In this document: positions 32,071 through 44,100 of the stretch, piece after piece
How positions within the stretch are numbered: position 1 is the first letter of the stretch
Layout: each line of letters opens with the position of its first letter
Assembly: GCA_003194525.1 (NCBI GenBank)
Contig: NBIV01000206.1
Location: 62,001-126,000 of the forward strand
From: Gracilariopsis chorda
Taxonomy: Eukaryota > Rhodophyta > Florideophyceae > Gracilariales > Gracilariaceae
DNA: 64,000 nt
Direction of reading: 5' to 3'
Translations under genes and position numbers: made by a program
The notes under the pieces: generated by a model
The model's input: only the letters and a program-made list of their open reading frames with translations
Database searches by the model: none
What the model was told of the DNA's origin: nothing

Positions 32071-33340
32071 ATGAAACGCAACTGCAAGGTTGTAGCAAGA
32101 GACCCTATTGCTCACGGTGAGCTTTTCCTCAGGTCCAGCTCGTTTGATCTGGAAGCAGTGCTCAAGGACAGACTCATCGACACGTACAACGACAAACAGT
32201 GGGTTCCGGATGACTTGCCGGTATCCGTTGTTCCATACCGGAATTGGCACAAGGACATTACAGTTTTTACTGCTATTCTCGTACGAGGCCGCTCCGACAA
32301 CGCTCTGAAAGCCCATGGTCACATGGGTCGCATCGCGTATGAGCGATTGTTTCGCATTCCAAATGAGATCCCGGTCCTTCCATCCCACGGCTTCGATTTG
32401 GTTCTATTCCGCACTCTCGGTGAGGTGCCGTACGGACGAGGTTTGGCCAAGGATTTAGAAGACACCTATGTTTACACTGGAACCATTCATCTTTATCAGG
32501 ACCTCATGTTTTGGGCAAGGGCAATAATTCGGTTGGCGTTGCAATCTCTGCGGCGAAGCTCACAGTATGCGTTCTTGCAGATGCTCCGAATCGAGCAGAA
32601 GCAGCGATTCTGATCCAGAGAACTCATGCTGTACCAGAAAGTAGAGTTGGAACAGATTCTATCGTGACATGGGCGGTACCTAAATGTTCCGTTGCGTGAC
32701 TTCTGGCCTAAGGTCGAAGTATGCCGGGGGTGTTATGCCGAGCTTCCCCTTGCATCACCTATCTGGGATCCAGGTTCCTCCAAATTTCATTGAATTGGCT
32801 ATGGAGTCTCCTCGCAACCAAGTGTTCGATCCATGTGGCGGCATATCTTCTCTGAGAAGTATATGACCAGTGTCGTATCTGGTACTTTCCAGAGGTCCTT
32901 GGGCAGTCTATCCTGAATTTGGGCCTTACCAATGTCCTCAGACCTTACTGCAACGCAGCGGAGGTAGCAGGGATTATCGATATTTCGGACGTAACCGACT
33001 GGAGTGCAGTCACTCTGGGGCACTGTTCGGAGGTCTTCAGCAGGTTAACTATTCCGGGCATGGCGCCGCCGTTAGAGATTTTATCTTATTTGACCCATGG
33101 GAATAGGAACGTATCTCCGCACCAGAGGTGGCTGATCTCGTTGAATTTCAAAATCGATTCACAACGGTCATCTCACCGGTTATGTCTTCATGGAAGAGTA
33201 CCGGGAAATAGTGGATGCCGATGATCCAATGGTAGAAAATGAAGAGATGAACGACAAGCTCGATATAACTGGCGACGTCAGAGAGCCCTACATCGTGACT
33301 TTTATCATCGTGGCGAGGGTACTGCACCAATGGCGATTCT
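32071..33340 (+). pseudogene. unrecognised decayed coding region
   Basis: A 180-codon plus-strand frame (32071-32613) is followed by further open pieces in alternating frames to about 33.34 kb. Likely joins: the first frame up to YQDLMFW, then VGVAISAAKLTVCVLADAPN in a second frame, then YMTSVVSGTFQRSLG, then GLTNVLRPYCNAAEVAGII, then EVADLVEFQNRFTTVI. The composition looks like real protein with at least four frameshifts, roughly 400 residues in total. It is on the strand opposite to all neighbouring gypsy genes, so it is not their gag or pol. I do not recognise the family. An endogenised virus capsid or an unknown transposon protein are both possible. Confidence 0.4.
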
Positions 33341-33720
33341 GAAGCATGTGGGGCTGCTGTCACCGTCGGTGGCGGTGCCAGTACGGATCCGTAGGCTGAG
33401 GTAGTCCGTTAATTCCTCCGAGGCCATGGTGTAGCCGTTTTAGACACGGTGAATGACGTCGCCGATCCCCAGGCGACTCCTTCCCAGCATATAGACAGTT
33501 GATGGTTTTTCCCATGAAACAACATAACGGCCGCCCCTTGGTAGCCATATTGTAGTCGCTAGTTTCCAAGTAAATCATACGTGCACCGTAGCTCTGGTCT
33601 TCTTCTCTTCTAAGATCCTGTTCTTATTCACTTCCGTTTCAATCCACGTTGTGTCGTCCGCTTCGTGTCCCGTGCACGACCATTGTCCCCTACGTAGAGG
33701 TTCAGCCAAATTGAGCACGG
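33341..33720. other. no recognisable feature
   Basis: Short ORFs only. By position it may contain the 3' end of Gypsy F. Confidence 0.3.
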
Positions 33721-36183
33721 CTAACTGTCCTTGGTGTCGGAGGCCGGTTTTTTGCGGTGGTATTGTAGGCCCTTCGAGCGTGGAAGGTGGTCAATTGGTT
33801 CGAAGTGATCCTCGTCAGGGGAGAACTCGTAACCGCGGATTCTGTACAGCACTTCGCCTTTTCGGTTCAAGTCAGGACTCACGAATTTTTGAATATCGAG
33901 TTCCTCGTCATAAACCTCCCATGAATCCTGCGGCTCCTCAGAGGTTGCCTGGACTTCCCTAGGTGCAAAAGGTTTGATTGATACCTTTGGTGTGAGGAAC
34001 CCTGTCAAGCGGAGCTTGAAAGCCCCAAATCGGTTGTCTCAGATCCTCATATCACCTGACGATAGTTAAGCGTTCTGCACATCAAAAACAAGTCCCTGGG
34101 AGTCCCATTGTATCCTTTTCAAGTGCAATTTGTTCTGAGTCTTTAATTCATCTTGGCGTCCCTCGAAACGGTCTGTCGGAGGCAGGAGAACTTCTCGAAG
34201 TATGAATGTGGTCCGCTCCGGCGGTGTACTTCTCGATGTGAGTGTAGCTGCGTTGCACTTCCTTAGTGAGTGGTGTAATTTCAAGTAACGTGGAGCCGGC
34301 TCCGTGTCTTGTCTGAGCCTATAAGCATCTACGGTTTTGGAGTGCAGCAGTGTACCATTGTCAACAGGTGGGGTCTCGTCTGCCAATGAACGTTCATGGT
34401 CTGACGAGTGCGTGTCACGTGCACCCTAGTCTCCGGAATAAGTAGTGCTTCCCGTGTAACACAGCGATCTTTTTTGCGGAGGCAACTCTACGTCGCATCG
34501 TGGCACTTCAATCGGCTCCGAACGAGCTTCCGGTTGTGGTACACGAACTCGCTTTGTCACAAATGACTTCGTTTCATGTTTCTTGCGGTATTCCTCTACT
34601 ATCATGGTATCCCACTATTCGAAAGAGTTCCCCTTCAGGGCGTCCATTTTCCCTCACCCGGGTCTGCAGAAACCAAGTGCCTCGTGGGCAACCCAGCAGT
34701 GGTGCCCTGGACACCAATTAACGCGACATCCTGTGGATCGATGAAGTAGGTGAACCACTCACTTGGGAACGTGTCGGCCAAAATCGTAGTTTCCGTGACC
34801 CTCACGGCATTATCGGCACCGTGAACTCCGGAATGTGGCGAGGAATTCGACGGAGTAGCGGTATTGTCCTGACCTGTAACCGGTGTGCCCTGCGACAGGA
34901 GCTCCGAAGACTACGTATCCAATAGCGCTAGCTTCCTCCCCTGAGGTGAAAGGACGGGAGCCATGATGTGAGAAGATGGAAGAACCAGTGCTATTGTGGA
35001 CAATAAGGGGCCGCTTCAGACGGTGACCGCTTCGGCGGCAACGAGAAGTCTGTAGGGCCCCGTTGCAGGTGGAGTAAGATTAACTGCTTCAAAATGGGGT
35101 CCGCGGGAAGTTGAGGAGGGTTTTTATTGGTGGTGAGATCTGGTACCGGGGATAGCCAAGATACTGTTAGGGGTTTGACGGACTAATCTGACGATGGCTG
35201 GCGCTACCGTAACTCGGTCACTCGAACTGCGTTCATGCACACCTTTGATATCAAAGACTAAAGTGGTGCCGGAATCGTTGGTTGAAACTACACGGTACGC
35301 TTAATTATGGATAAGGGAGAGTGTATGTCCCTATCGTTTCGGGAATATAATATTCCTTTTGAAGAAAGACATAATCGTCTTCCCGTGTCTGCACGATAGA
35401 TCCGGAAACTTGGTCGTCAAAATCACGCTTGTAGCGCTCCTGGACGCTCTCTACGGCTTTTCACACCTCGAGCACTATCGTTTTTAACGATGATTTCCGT
35501 GTTTGTCGATGATGCTTCGGCGAGGGATCCTTATCCAGGACATGCTGCGGTTCGATTGCCACCGGTGATGAGCATAACAACAGCACGAGCTCGAAGGTCG
35601 TTAGGACCGTAACCCAGTGTAACTGGGTATTGTATGTGTAGGTTTTGATATACGTATATAGGTCCCAATTCGTAGAGTGATCCTCGACGAAGGTCCAAAG
35701 AGCATTAAAAAACTGTACGGTGGAACAGTTCCACTCGATCATTGGTCTGCGGGTGATACGTTGTGGTTAACCAGTTCTTAACGTCCCATATCCGGGAGAC
35801 ATTCTGGAAAAACGTCGTGGTAAATAGAAATCCATTCTCTGACAGGAGAGCGCTCGATTGGTTATGGTTAGACACCCCTTGCATAAAAAAGTGTTGATAC
35901 ACCTTAGCAGCAAGACTATTCTCACCAGCACTGGCTTCCTAAAGGAGGAGAACTGCCAGCCACGCAATGGCAGACCTAAGAACATTACAACCTAAACAGT
36001 TAGGGTACATTATGGACTACCCTTTATCCACGAGTCGTAGTTCTAAGGAACAGAAACAATACATAATAAGTAATTCCCGACTCTCCAATTGAGTTCTGAG
36101 GGCACCATTATCGTCGGTGTCCAATCCCGTGCATTGCCCTTCTAAAAACTGCAAAGCGACCACAGACATTCAACTGGTCAAGA
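33721..36183 (-). pseudogene. Gypsy F1: chromovirus integrase C-terminal half with chromodomain
   Basis: Integrase end at 35.46-35.9 kb: TYHPQTNDRVELFHRT, then FVEDHSTNWDLY, YTYNTQLHWVT and FELVL, a well-known chromovirus signature. Degenerate linker at 34.1-35.4 kb. At 33.72-34.01 kb a chromodomain: GEVLYRIRGYEFSPDEDHFE followed by PIDHLP, with the central aromatic of the cage region replaced (Trp of KW to Ile). The upstream part of the integrase is replaced at 36190 by an LTR fragment. Confidence 0.75.
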
Positions 36184-36191
36184 AAGCGTTT

Positions 36192-36605
36192 TGTTGGTTA
36201 GCTACGATACGCGGTTGAAGTATGTACGAACCGCACGCGAAGCAAAGAACAGGCACGAAGGGCTCAAAGGTCTCTGTAAGGCTGTTCCACCATTCTCTGG
36301 AGTTCTTCCTTGGGAGGCAGGCGTATTTATGTTCTACTTCTAAAGCGCGTAAGCTTCTGCTGAGGGCCACCCATACCTGCGTGGATTGCGTGCGCGCTGC
36401 GTGGACAACCCCGCATTTGAAACAGCTTCAGCTTAAATTTGGCTTCTTCCGGAAGCAGCTGTTCCCGTTTTGGGGAATTGCTCAAATCATCAACAGTCCC
36501 CAACAATTAAATGACTGGTTTGAGTAGTGCAGTTCGATGTTGCGAGCAATTTTCCGCTGACCCTGCGTCTCAGACGTTTCCAGGTCCTCAATACACTCCC
36601 TCATT
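36192..36605 (-). repeat. stray Gypsy B-family 3' LTR with adjoining 3' end
   Basis: 36192-36495 aligns with the Gypsy B LTR (TGTTGGT...ATACGCGGTTGAAG; GGAATTGCT...CAACA), and 36496-36605 continues with the sequence found next to the Gypsy B 3' LTR (CAGTCCCC, then TTCGATGTTGCG-GCAATTT). It is the 3' end of a lost element of that family. Confidence 0.8.
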
Positions 36606-37305
36606 AATACGGTTTTAATACATCTTTGCGGCAAGGTGACCCTGAACAGCAGTGACGTCCCGAAGGTGGAGCAATGCCAGCCAAACAAGGAGACAATTGA
36701 GCACATTTGGCCTAAAAAGTCAGCATACCTTTCGAACTACCTTCTACCCACGAATCATAGGTGGTAAGGACAAAAAAAATCAAAGAATTACATACTTTGT
36801 TCTGGAGGGCTAAGGGTACCCGCCATCATTGCGGATTTTTGTTGGTGCCTAGTCGTGTGCATTGCCCTTCAACTAACCAAGAGGCAACCGTAGACGTGCA
36901 ACTGATCAATGCAAAGGCTTGGGTCATCGTTGTGGTGGTAATACTCTTTAGGGGGACCGTCCGAGTTATTCTCGAGAACCTGTCAGTGATGACCAATAAA
37001 TAGCGGTTACCCCGTGGTCTCCAGATGAATTTGCTCCTCATATCAAGAGCAAAAAGCTCCAGAGAAGCACAAGGTGGAAATACCATCAGTTTCTCCGAAT
37101 ACGTCCGCAGCGACACGCAATGTTTCCCACAGAGCAAGCAACTGCGCACCGTTGCGTATGGGTTGAAGCACATCATGGGCCAGTAGAATTCTTTTTTTAG
37201 GCATTGTGTAACTCCATTCCGCCAGGATGAGTGGCACGTTTTGCGTAGTTTGTGTGTTGCAATGCCCCAAAGGGGAAAACACCGAAAGACGTTCGGGATC
37301 TTCAT
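36606..37305 (-). pseudogene. Gypsy F2: chromovirus integrase N-terminal half
   Basis: H2C2 zinc finger (HKLRKTCHSSW, then CLLCGKHC), followed by the core start LELFALDMRSKF with the first catalytic Asp and RYLLVITDRFSRITRTVPL. The part at 36606-36910 is homologous to 35886-36190 of F1 at roughly two-thirds identity by eye, so F1 and F2 are two related copies rather than two halves of one. RT is missing on the high-coordinate side. Confidence 0.7.
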
Positions 37306-38121
37306 CTCACGAGGTGAACCCAGTTGGGTAGAGCCCTCCCAGAGGTGTCACGGCAAAGCCGGTTTGTAAGACCAGGGACACCTGTCGAGACTCGCACAGG
37401 GAGGTGAAGGTGAAGAATCAGTATCCGCGTGAGCGGGGTGTGATCCTCAGTAGAGGTATGTTTCCACGTAAGTGGGGGTGTGTGAACGGATGCGCACACG
37501 AGGGCCGCGGATAGCGGGAGGTGCTACCCTAAAAAGCGGGAAAAGTGAGGGCGAAGAGGAGGAAGAGAGGACGAAGTGAGTCGCGAGAGCGACTTACAGA
37601 TACAGCAATGCCGGTGGACAGGACTCCCTATACAGGGAGAAACACCAATATGATTGGAACAATTATACTCCTAAGGATGGGCTTCTTTAGATGTGCAAGG
37701 GGGTTAGAAGTCCCGTGGTTTACGGCGTTTCCCTCCGAGGAGGAGTAGAGCACGCGCGCAAGCGGCAACAACTAGAGCCAATTCCCCAGGTTGGGGTCCC
37801 TTGTTGGGGAAGGTTTACTGGTGCGACGGCAGTGCGCCGTCGCAGTAAGTACTAGCTTCCCAGAAATGGGTGTGAAAATAATAAATAATATTAACTAAAA
37901 TACTAAACATTTCGTGGCAACATCCACTACTGTGGCCAACCGCCAATTGACCCATAACCGTTTCCCACGTGTCCATATCCACCATAGTGGGGCGTAGTTC
38001 ATATACACACTACACAACCGATAATATCGGGAAAGCGTTCAAGTACCAAGAATCCCTCCCTGAGGGCGTTGCACTTCAGTTTGCGACGTGGAAAACTCGA
38101 ATTTAGTATTGAGACGGGTAC
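37306..38121. repeat. non-coding GC-rich block with several hairpins, probable LTR or leader
   Basis: Perfect short inverted repeats: CGGC-AAA-GCCG (37351-37361), AGTCGC-GAGA-GCGACT (37579-37594), CTCCCT-ATAC-AGGGAG (37624-37639) and GCGACGGC-AGTGC-GCCGTCGC (37823-37843). No coding character. From 37.87 kb the sequence turns AT-rich. Confidence 0.45.
38117..38121. repeat. Gypsy D target-site duplication, left (GGTAC)
   Basis: Identical to 59930-59934 on the far side of the element. Confidence 0.85.
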
Positions 38122-38907
38122 TCTGAGTGTCATTTTGCACGAGGAAACGACACCGGACGACGACAGTCCTTAATCTGCGCTCTTCTTAGCCAAAAGAAGA
38201 CAAGAAATGGGTTCGTAGCTCGAGAGTACAAGCACAGGCGTGCAATGCCAATTTAGTGAATAGGCAAAAACTGTGAAAAAGAACCAAGATGCAAGGTGGA
38301 AGGGACTCTCGGTTGTGACCGTACAACACAATTAACGACAAATTCCGGGAAAATATAGCAAAGAGACTACACCAGCGGATAACCTACGCCATCAAAATCT
38401 TAGATCTAGCGCAGTGCTGATGATTAGTTCTAATACAGCGCGATGGCCTACACGTACGACCAAAAAGCTTAAGTCTAATACGTGACCGAATTCTACGGTG
38501 CTAAACAAGACGGGCCCAAACAAAGGCAGTGTAGTACAATCACGTAGGAAGATGCGGGAGACCGACCCACAGTACGTAAAGGGTTGAGTGGTAAAGAGTG
38601 TGGTTGATGGCAGGGAGGAGCAGACTGCTCTAAGAGAAGGTGGGGGTTGCTAAAGAGAGGAGAAGTGGTCTGACCCGATTTGGCTTGGAGGCCGCCGAGC
38701 TCGCGCTTTTATAGAAAATTGTACTATTTGCATACCCCCTTGTTCTGCGTACTAGTTCTAAGTAACAACTCATAGTAACCTGTTATGGGACACACCCTTG
38801 CCATGACGGACCAGCTTGGTAAAAGGCATTATACCTCTTAGGGTTTTTTTGTGCCTTTGAGCGGACGACGCTGTGGGGTGGCGGTGTTTGGGCGCTGACG
38901 AGGGGCA
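38122..38907 (-). repeat. Gypsy D 3' LTR, distal 786 bp
   Basis: Aligns with 58824-59609 with equal length (for example AACTCATAGTAACCTGTTAT, 38768 and 59468). It stops at GAGGGGCA, exactly where the intact copy continues with TACACGACATG. Confidence 0.93.
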
Positions 38908-38927
38908 CCCTAGTAGGCGAAATGCCA

Positions 38928-39055
38928 GTTGCTGGACAACTTTTGGCTGCTGGCAGGTACACGTGCACAAATATTTAGTGACATTTGGCTACCAATTGTA
39001 CTTGGCCAATAATTGGCAGCTCTGGTACTGTAATTGGCCAGCAATTGGCAGTTCC
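38928..39055. repeat. subterminal repeat cluster, left end of the DNA transposon
   Basis: Repeated GCCA/TTGGC motifs in both orientations (TTGGCTACCAATTG, TTGGCCAATAATTGGC, AATTGGCCAGCAATTGGCAG). CACTA transposases bind such subterminal arrays. A similar cluster lies at 51790-51890 (TTTTGGCCACCAATTTGGCG). Confidence 0.55.
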
Positions 39056-39640
39056 CGCATGCGCGGATGGATGGGCTTTGCAGGGCCGGCGAAGATTGGG
39101 TGCGAAATGACCACGGGGTGGGACGCAGTTGTGCAGACACCCCTAAAGTAGTCTTTCATTGGCAGCTAATCCCGTGACGCAACTCCCATCATTTCCGAGC
39201 GCTCATTCGCCATGTTACCGTTCACGGTTTCCTGTCTTCATCGTCAAGCTCGACCCCTGTTGCCAGCAGGTTAACTCCCTCGCCGAAACTGCAAACACAT
39301 GACCCTCTGCTACCGCCGACAACGACGAAATTCAAGCTTACCGGTTGGACTAAATGTTTTTGTGTCTCCTTTCGCATTGTTGCCACTATGTCTAACCAGA
39401 ATAAGGCGATCACAGGACTTAAGCAATCTCGCAATTAATCGTAATTCCTCGATGCTTTCTTCTTCTTCTTCTCTATTGTGCAGATAAGCTTTTTATTACT
39501 AAGCTGAAGGAGAGTTTTCAGTAAAAGCTTTCTCTTTTCAGGAAGGCCAAGAACTTCTGTGGCTCTAGGATTAACTGCTGTATACTTTCCCTACATTTTC
39601 TTGGAAAAGCAGCTAACATCTCTCTACGGGCTGCATTTAT
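39056..39640. other. no recognisable gene
   Basis: Short ORFs on both strands. A CTTCTTCTTCTTC microsatellite lies at about 39460. Confidence 0.35.
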
Positions 39641-40282
39641 TCAGAGGCATTGGTACACAACTTGCTCACAGTATTTCTTCACGTTCATTCCACAATCACC
39701 TCTCAAGGTTCTGTTTTCGAGAAACGTCACCACAGGATGTGGGGTGGTAATGTGTTTGGTGTAGAATTTTGCAAGCGTTACTTCAGCTTCTTGTACATCC
39801 CTTTCGCATGTACCAAATGCAGGCCCATGCTGAAGAAGCCTTTTTCTCCTAAGAGACAACGACAAAGCCGCTCTAACATCTATCATATCGATTGGAACCC
39901 GTACTTGCTCCTGCATCGGCAAACTAAGTCCATATTCTGCTGAACAGTCCAAGCCTTCATTGCAAGTTGTCCCGCAGTGAATTGGTATCCAGCAGACGTA
40001 AAATTTGTTTGTGGTGTTCAAATCACTCAGAGCATGTGCCAGAAATTGGAAGTGCTTGCTTGACGCTTCATACTACCCTGAAAAGCTGCAAATATAGCTT
40101 AGGAGTCCGTGAATATTCGAATTATTTTGTTTGATCAGGTGTCGCACTTGTACTGCTGCTGTCAAAGCTCCAGTGCTGACTACCGAAAGCTTCAACTTTG
40201 ACCCATTTCGCCTGGACGGGTTTAACAACATCCCCGGTCCTTCTGCCATGCCAATGAGGTATGTAGAGCTCACACAATGCAA
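39641..40282 (-). pseudogene. LINE-type RNase H fragment
   Basis: Two frames. The second carries FYVCWIPIHCGTTCNEGLDC, the C-terminal RNase H motif of LINE and related elements (W-V-P-x-H-x-G-x-x-GNE-x-AD). The first carries SVVSTGALTAAVQVRHLI, matching the SDS-x-x-A segment with the Asp lost. No reverse transcriptase was found next to it. It lies inside the DNA transposon, either as an older nested insertion or as captured sequence. Confidence 0.5.
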
Positions 40283-41136
40283 TATAATACAATACGGTGT
40301 ACGATAATTGATACTGCTGTTATTGTATTATGAGGTGTTTCTTTACCCGCGTAGCCAATTCAGGGTGAACAGCAGAGCTTTCTGCGCAAAAGAAAGTTGT
40401 CTCACGTGGGTTAGCAATGGTTCTGGTTTTGATTTTGGACCATTTTGAAAACTGTTTACTCCCTCCTTTCGCTAAAGTGCGTCAGCTTACGTCGTCGAGA
40501 CTTCAATACAAGGAAAACTGCACAATAAAATGATTTAGAGCAACGAAAGCCATGCAGTTCATTGGGCAGAATGTTTCTTGTTCTTTTAAGTACGTTGCCT
40601 GAAGATGCAATTCCCGAAATCCCCAACACCCCGCTGTATTACCGGTGCATGGTCTGATGATATTGTTTTGCATATTCTACCCTGTCGTTTAAGCTTCACG
40701 CTGATTTTTTAACCTTCTACAGCTCTTCCGTACGTAAGCAAGCAAGTGATTCAGTGATAGACTCTTCTATATTGCTGAGAGAAGGCTTCGATCTAAGAAC
40801 TTTTCGAACACATGTTGTAGCTGAGTCCTGTCATGGGTATTCCCTTCTAGAAACAGAGCCTGGGTGATCAGGTATTAATGTGCTATCTAACACAATCATA
40901 ACCTTCATGGTATAGAAAATTCTTGGCTCTACTGGGCTTTCAAGCACATCTTTGGAACCTCATTATAGGGAGGAGATCGGTATCACAGCAGACAATTCTT
41001 GGGCCACCTGGAGCCCTTCTTGGAACTCACATTCATAAACCCATTCCTTTCGTCTTCCATTTGTTGTGGGCTCGTCTTAGGGATACGAGCTCGCACACAA
41101 AAGGAACCATATATATTTATCACAAAGTGCTTATGT
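40283..41136. other. no recognisable gene
   Basis: Short ORFs only. The gap between the RNase H fragment and the ferlin 3' end. Confidence 0.35.
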
Positions 41137-44100
41137 TCACAAAACTAGGGTATATCCAGACTACGGAGACCACAATGTGGCTAGCGTCCATTGCAAGTTC
41201 TTCACCGTACTGATGATCAAATAGTTGAAATACGGGACTGGATGGTATAGAGAAAACGAAGCAGGTCGGAAAGGAACTGGTAGAACGTAATTCTCATGCT
41301 GTGACTGGTTATATCCACCTTAGGCTTCAAAGCACTTCCTTTTTGCAGCGAGCTCTGCTGTCGTCAGTTCTAGTGATATCTGAATCTAAGCTTGAACACG
41401 GGAGTGGTTTGGAATTTCCATGTTTACCCATTGCTTTTTTTGATAATGGGTTGCTGCGTCGTCACATTCTCATCGAATAGGGATCGTAACTTGATATCGA
41501 CAAGAGCATAAAGCTGGTCTGATCCCATTCCAAGACTTGTATCATGAAAGACCTGAAGTTTCAGTCTGGGCTTCACATCAAGCGACGGCAGTTGTAGTGC
41601 CCATTTCATTCTCCAATTGAACTCGGCTAACCCACCTGCAACATATTAACAAGTATCTGTGCTCCGCTCATCTTCTGGTCGGTCACCCCGACGCGCTTGA
41701 ATGTAGAACGCCGCCAACGTATTCGGGTCTTTTGGCTGGAGCGTATACGGGATCATACAATATAAACTTGTAAATCAAAACTCTCATTTCGTACTTCACG
41801 GAGGTTTCGAGATCGAAATCGCTCTGAACATCTTCGGTCTTTTGTCAACTTCGCTAGCGTCAAATATTTCTATGAACATTTCGAGCTGCTCTTTTATATT
41901 CACGAACTCTTCGGATTAGAAGGATCTAGTCTCTACCGGCATTCTTGCTAGCTATCTCCATGCCGAGCTGTACCACCGAGCATCCAGATCTATCACAGTT
42001 TCTCCAATTGTTCTCACCATCCAAAGCCCATTTTCCCGATGTTCATGGGCAGCTTTCCTTGCACCCATCCAATTCGTGGATTACCCTTTTCGGTCTTTAT
42101 CATTATGGGATAGCTAATTGGCAACACAGCCTCTGCAAGCATGCGATCTTTCACCTCAATGGGAACGGAACCTTCTGGCATCTTGACGCGGCTTTCAAAC
42201 ATCTCAATGAAATTTGGGCTGTCGTCGTCGATGATCGAGTGATGCTTGTGAATGGAAAAGTCTGGGTATCTACGGTAAATCTGAGCTGTTAAGTATGGGT
42301 CGCATTGCGCCCTGATTTGCTGTGGATTGATCCCACGAAGTACGTAAACTCGAACCACAACTTTGGTTGGTACGAATACACGTCCAAATGAACGAAGCGA
42401 CGTCATTCGTACCTTTCGGCTTTGTTCATCGTTCTTCTTCCCAATTTCAACTACATCAAGTCGTGCCTTTACTTTTCCGACCGCTGGGCGGGCTCCTTCC
42501 AAGGCTGCAGGTTTTTTTTTCTCTGTTTACAACCGTTCTCGTGCTTTGGATCTCATCGAATGGCAGGATCGGGGGGAAGCTAGCTCCATTTCTTTGACTT
42601 TGATCAGTATACTGAAGCTTAAATATGGTATTCCCCAATGAAAGGTTATCAGCGTAAAATAGAAGAAACTTTCCCTATGCTGGTTCAGTGATATCAGATT
42701 CCAACTCCACCGGGCAGTATCCTCAACTCTTCTTGAGCATTTTTGTCCCGTCGTAGTCAATTTTGGCATCATCAAACCGAGGACGGAAGACAAAGGCACG
42801 ACTTCGTCCACTTCTATTCCAAGTTCCTGGGCTATGTCAGGCATTAGGTCAGCAAGAACATCGGCAACTTGGTATTTAATCACGCAAATAGGAGCCAGAG
42901 CGGCAGGTAGCCTATCTGCAACACTAGATCCCTTCTTCTTAGGCTCCTTGCGCTCTCCAGCCCTTGTCAATGGATTATCCTTATCCTTCTTCAGAAATGC
43001 TACTGGAAGAACATCTCTGTTCTCATGCAGCAACAGCATATTCATCCTTTCACGGCGTTCATGATACTTCAATTTATGGAGCCTCAAAGATTTTGTCCCA
43101 ATCAGTTCTCTTCCTGCACGTTTCGCATTTCGTCTGAAGTGGTATCTGCGATTATTGGCATACAAGCGCTCAGGCACTTGGGAATCTGTACCAAAGATAG
43201 CACCAATAAGAGTTTCGCCCGTCAATTGCCTTCGATGATGCTCAGACAGCCACTTCTCAAGCGGAACACATACTGTAGCAACGACATCGGTGCTTTCCGA
43301 GTGATCATAATCCGCATAAACCTATATATTCAATGCAAGAGCAAGCCTAAAGTCTTCAAGAATCCGTGTATCTAGGACTAGAATATCTAAAATGTTGCAG
43401 TTCCCTTCATTAGCGCTTGTTGGAGAATAGTACATTTCTTCGACCTCTCAGGATTCATGGACATGGGCACCGCCGATACGACGCATTCCACCCACAATCT
43501 ACCAATGGCGAATCTCAAAAACTTTATATCGCAGAGACATTTCGCACACTGCAAAGATGGCTCCACGGCATCAAGCTTTGCGCATGGAATGATTGATCGG
43601 CCAAGGCTCTCCGTCTTCGTCATGGTATATCAGTAGATTCACCTTCAGTTTCCGTTAGCCCTCTCGCATGTTGATATCTCAGATCTCTACCGCTACTTCC
43701 CATAGGAGATATACAGTTCTACGGCAAAGCATTGAACCAGTCCTGCTCTTGTCTCCCCTCCCCACTATGAATCGAGGGCCTGTCAGACCGTCATCATCAG
43801 CTGCAGGTAGATTCCGTCCTTGACGGATGAGTGCGTGGAGTGTATAGGATCTTTGGGCACTGAGTGGAATAGAATACGTGTATGTCTTGGGAACGGTGTC
43901 AATACGATAGAGTTCGGGGTCTGTTTCCTTCTTTGTAGCATCGAGCGTCGTCACAGGCTCATGTATAGGCCGGATCCCATCATCATGGTTGTTACCCTTT
44001 GAGGCGGGCCCTATGATAAGATCACGTTTCACAGACTTTACATCAGCGTCAGAGACGTAGGAACCAGTCTTCGTCGGATCGTAACGCGCCAGTGAGGCTA

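Noticed and set aside
38122-38907. Solo LTR of an unrelated element
   Set aside because: Together with 51948-52265 it forms the exact partner of the LTR at 58824-59929, with matching GGTAC target duplications.
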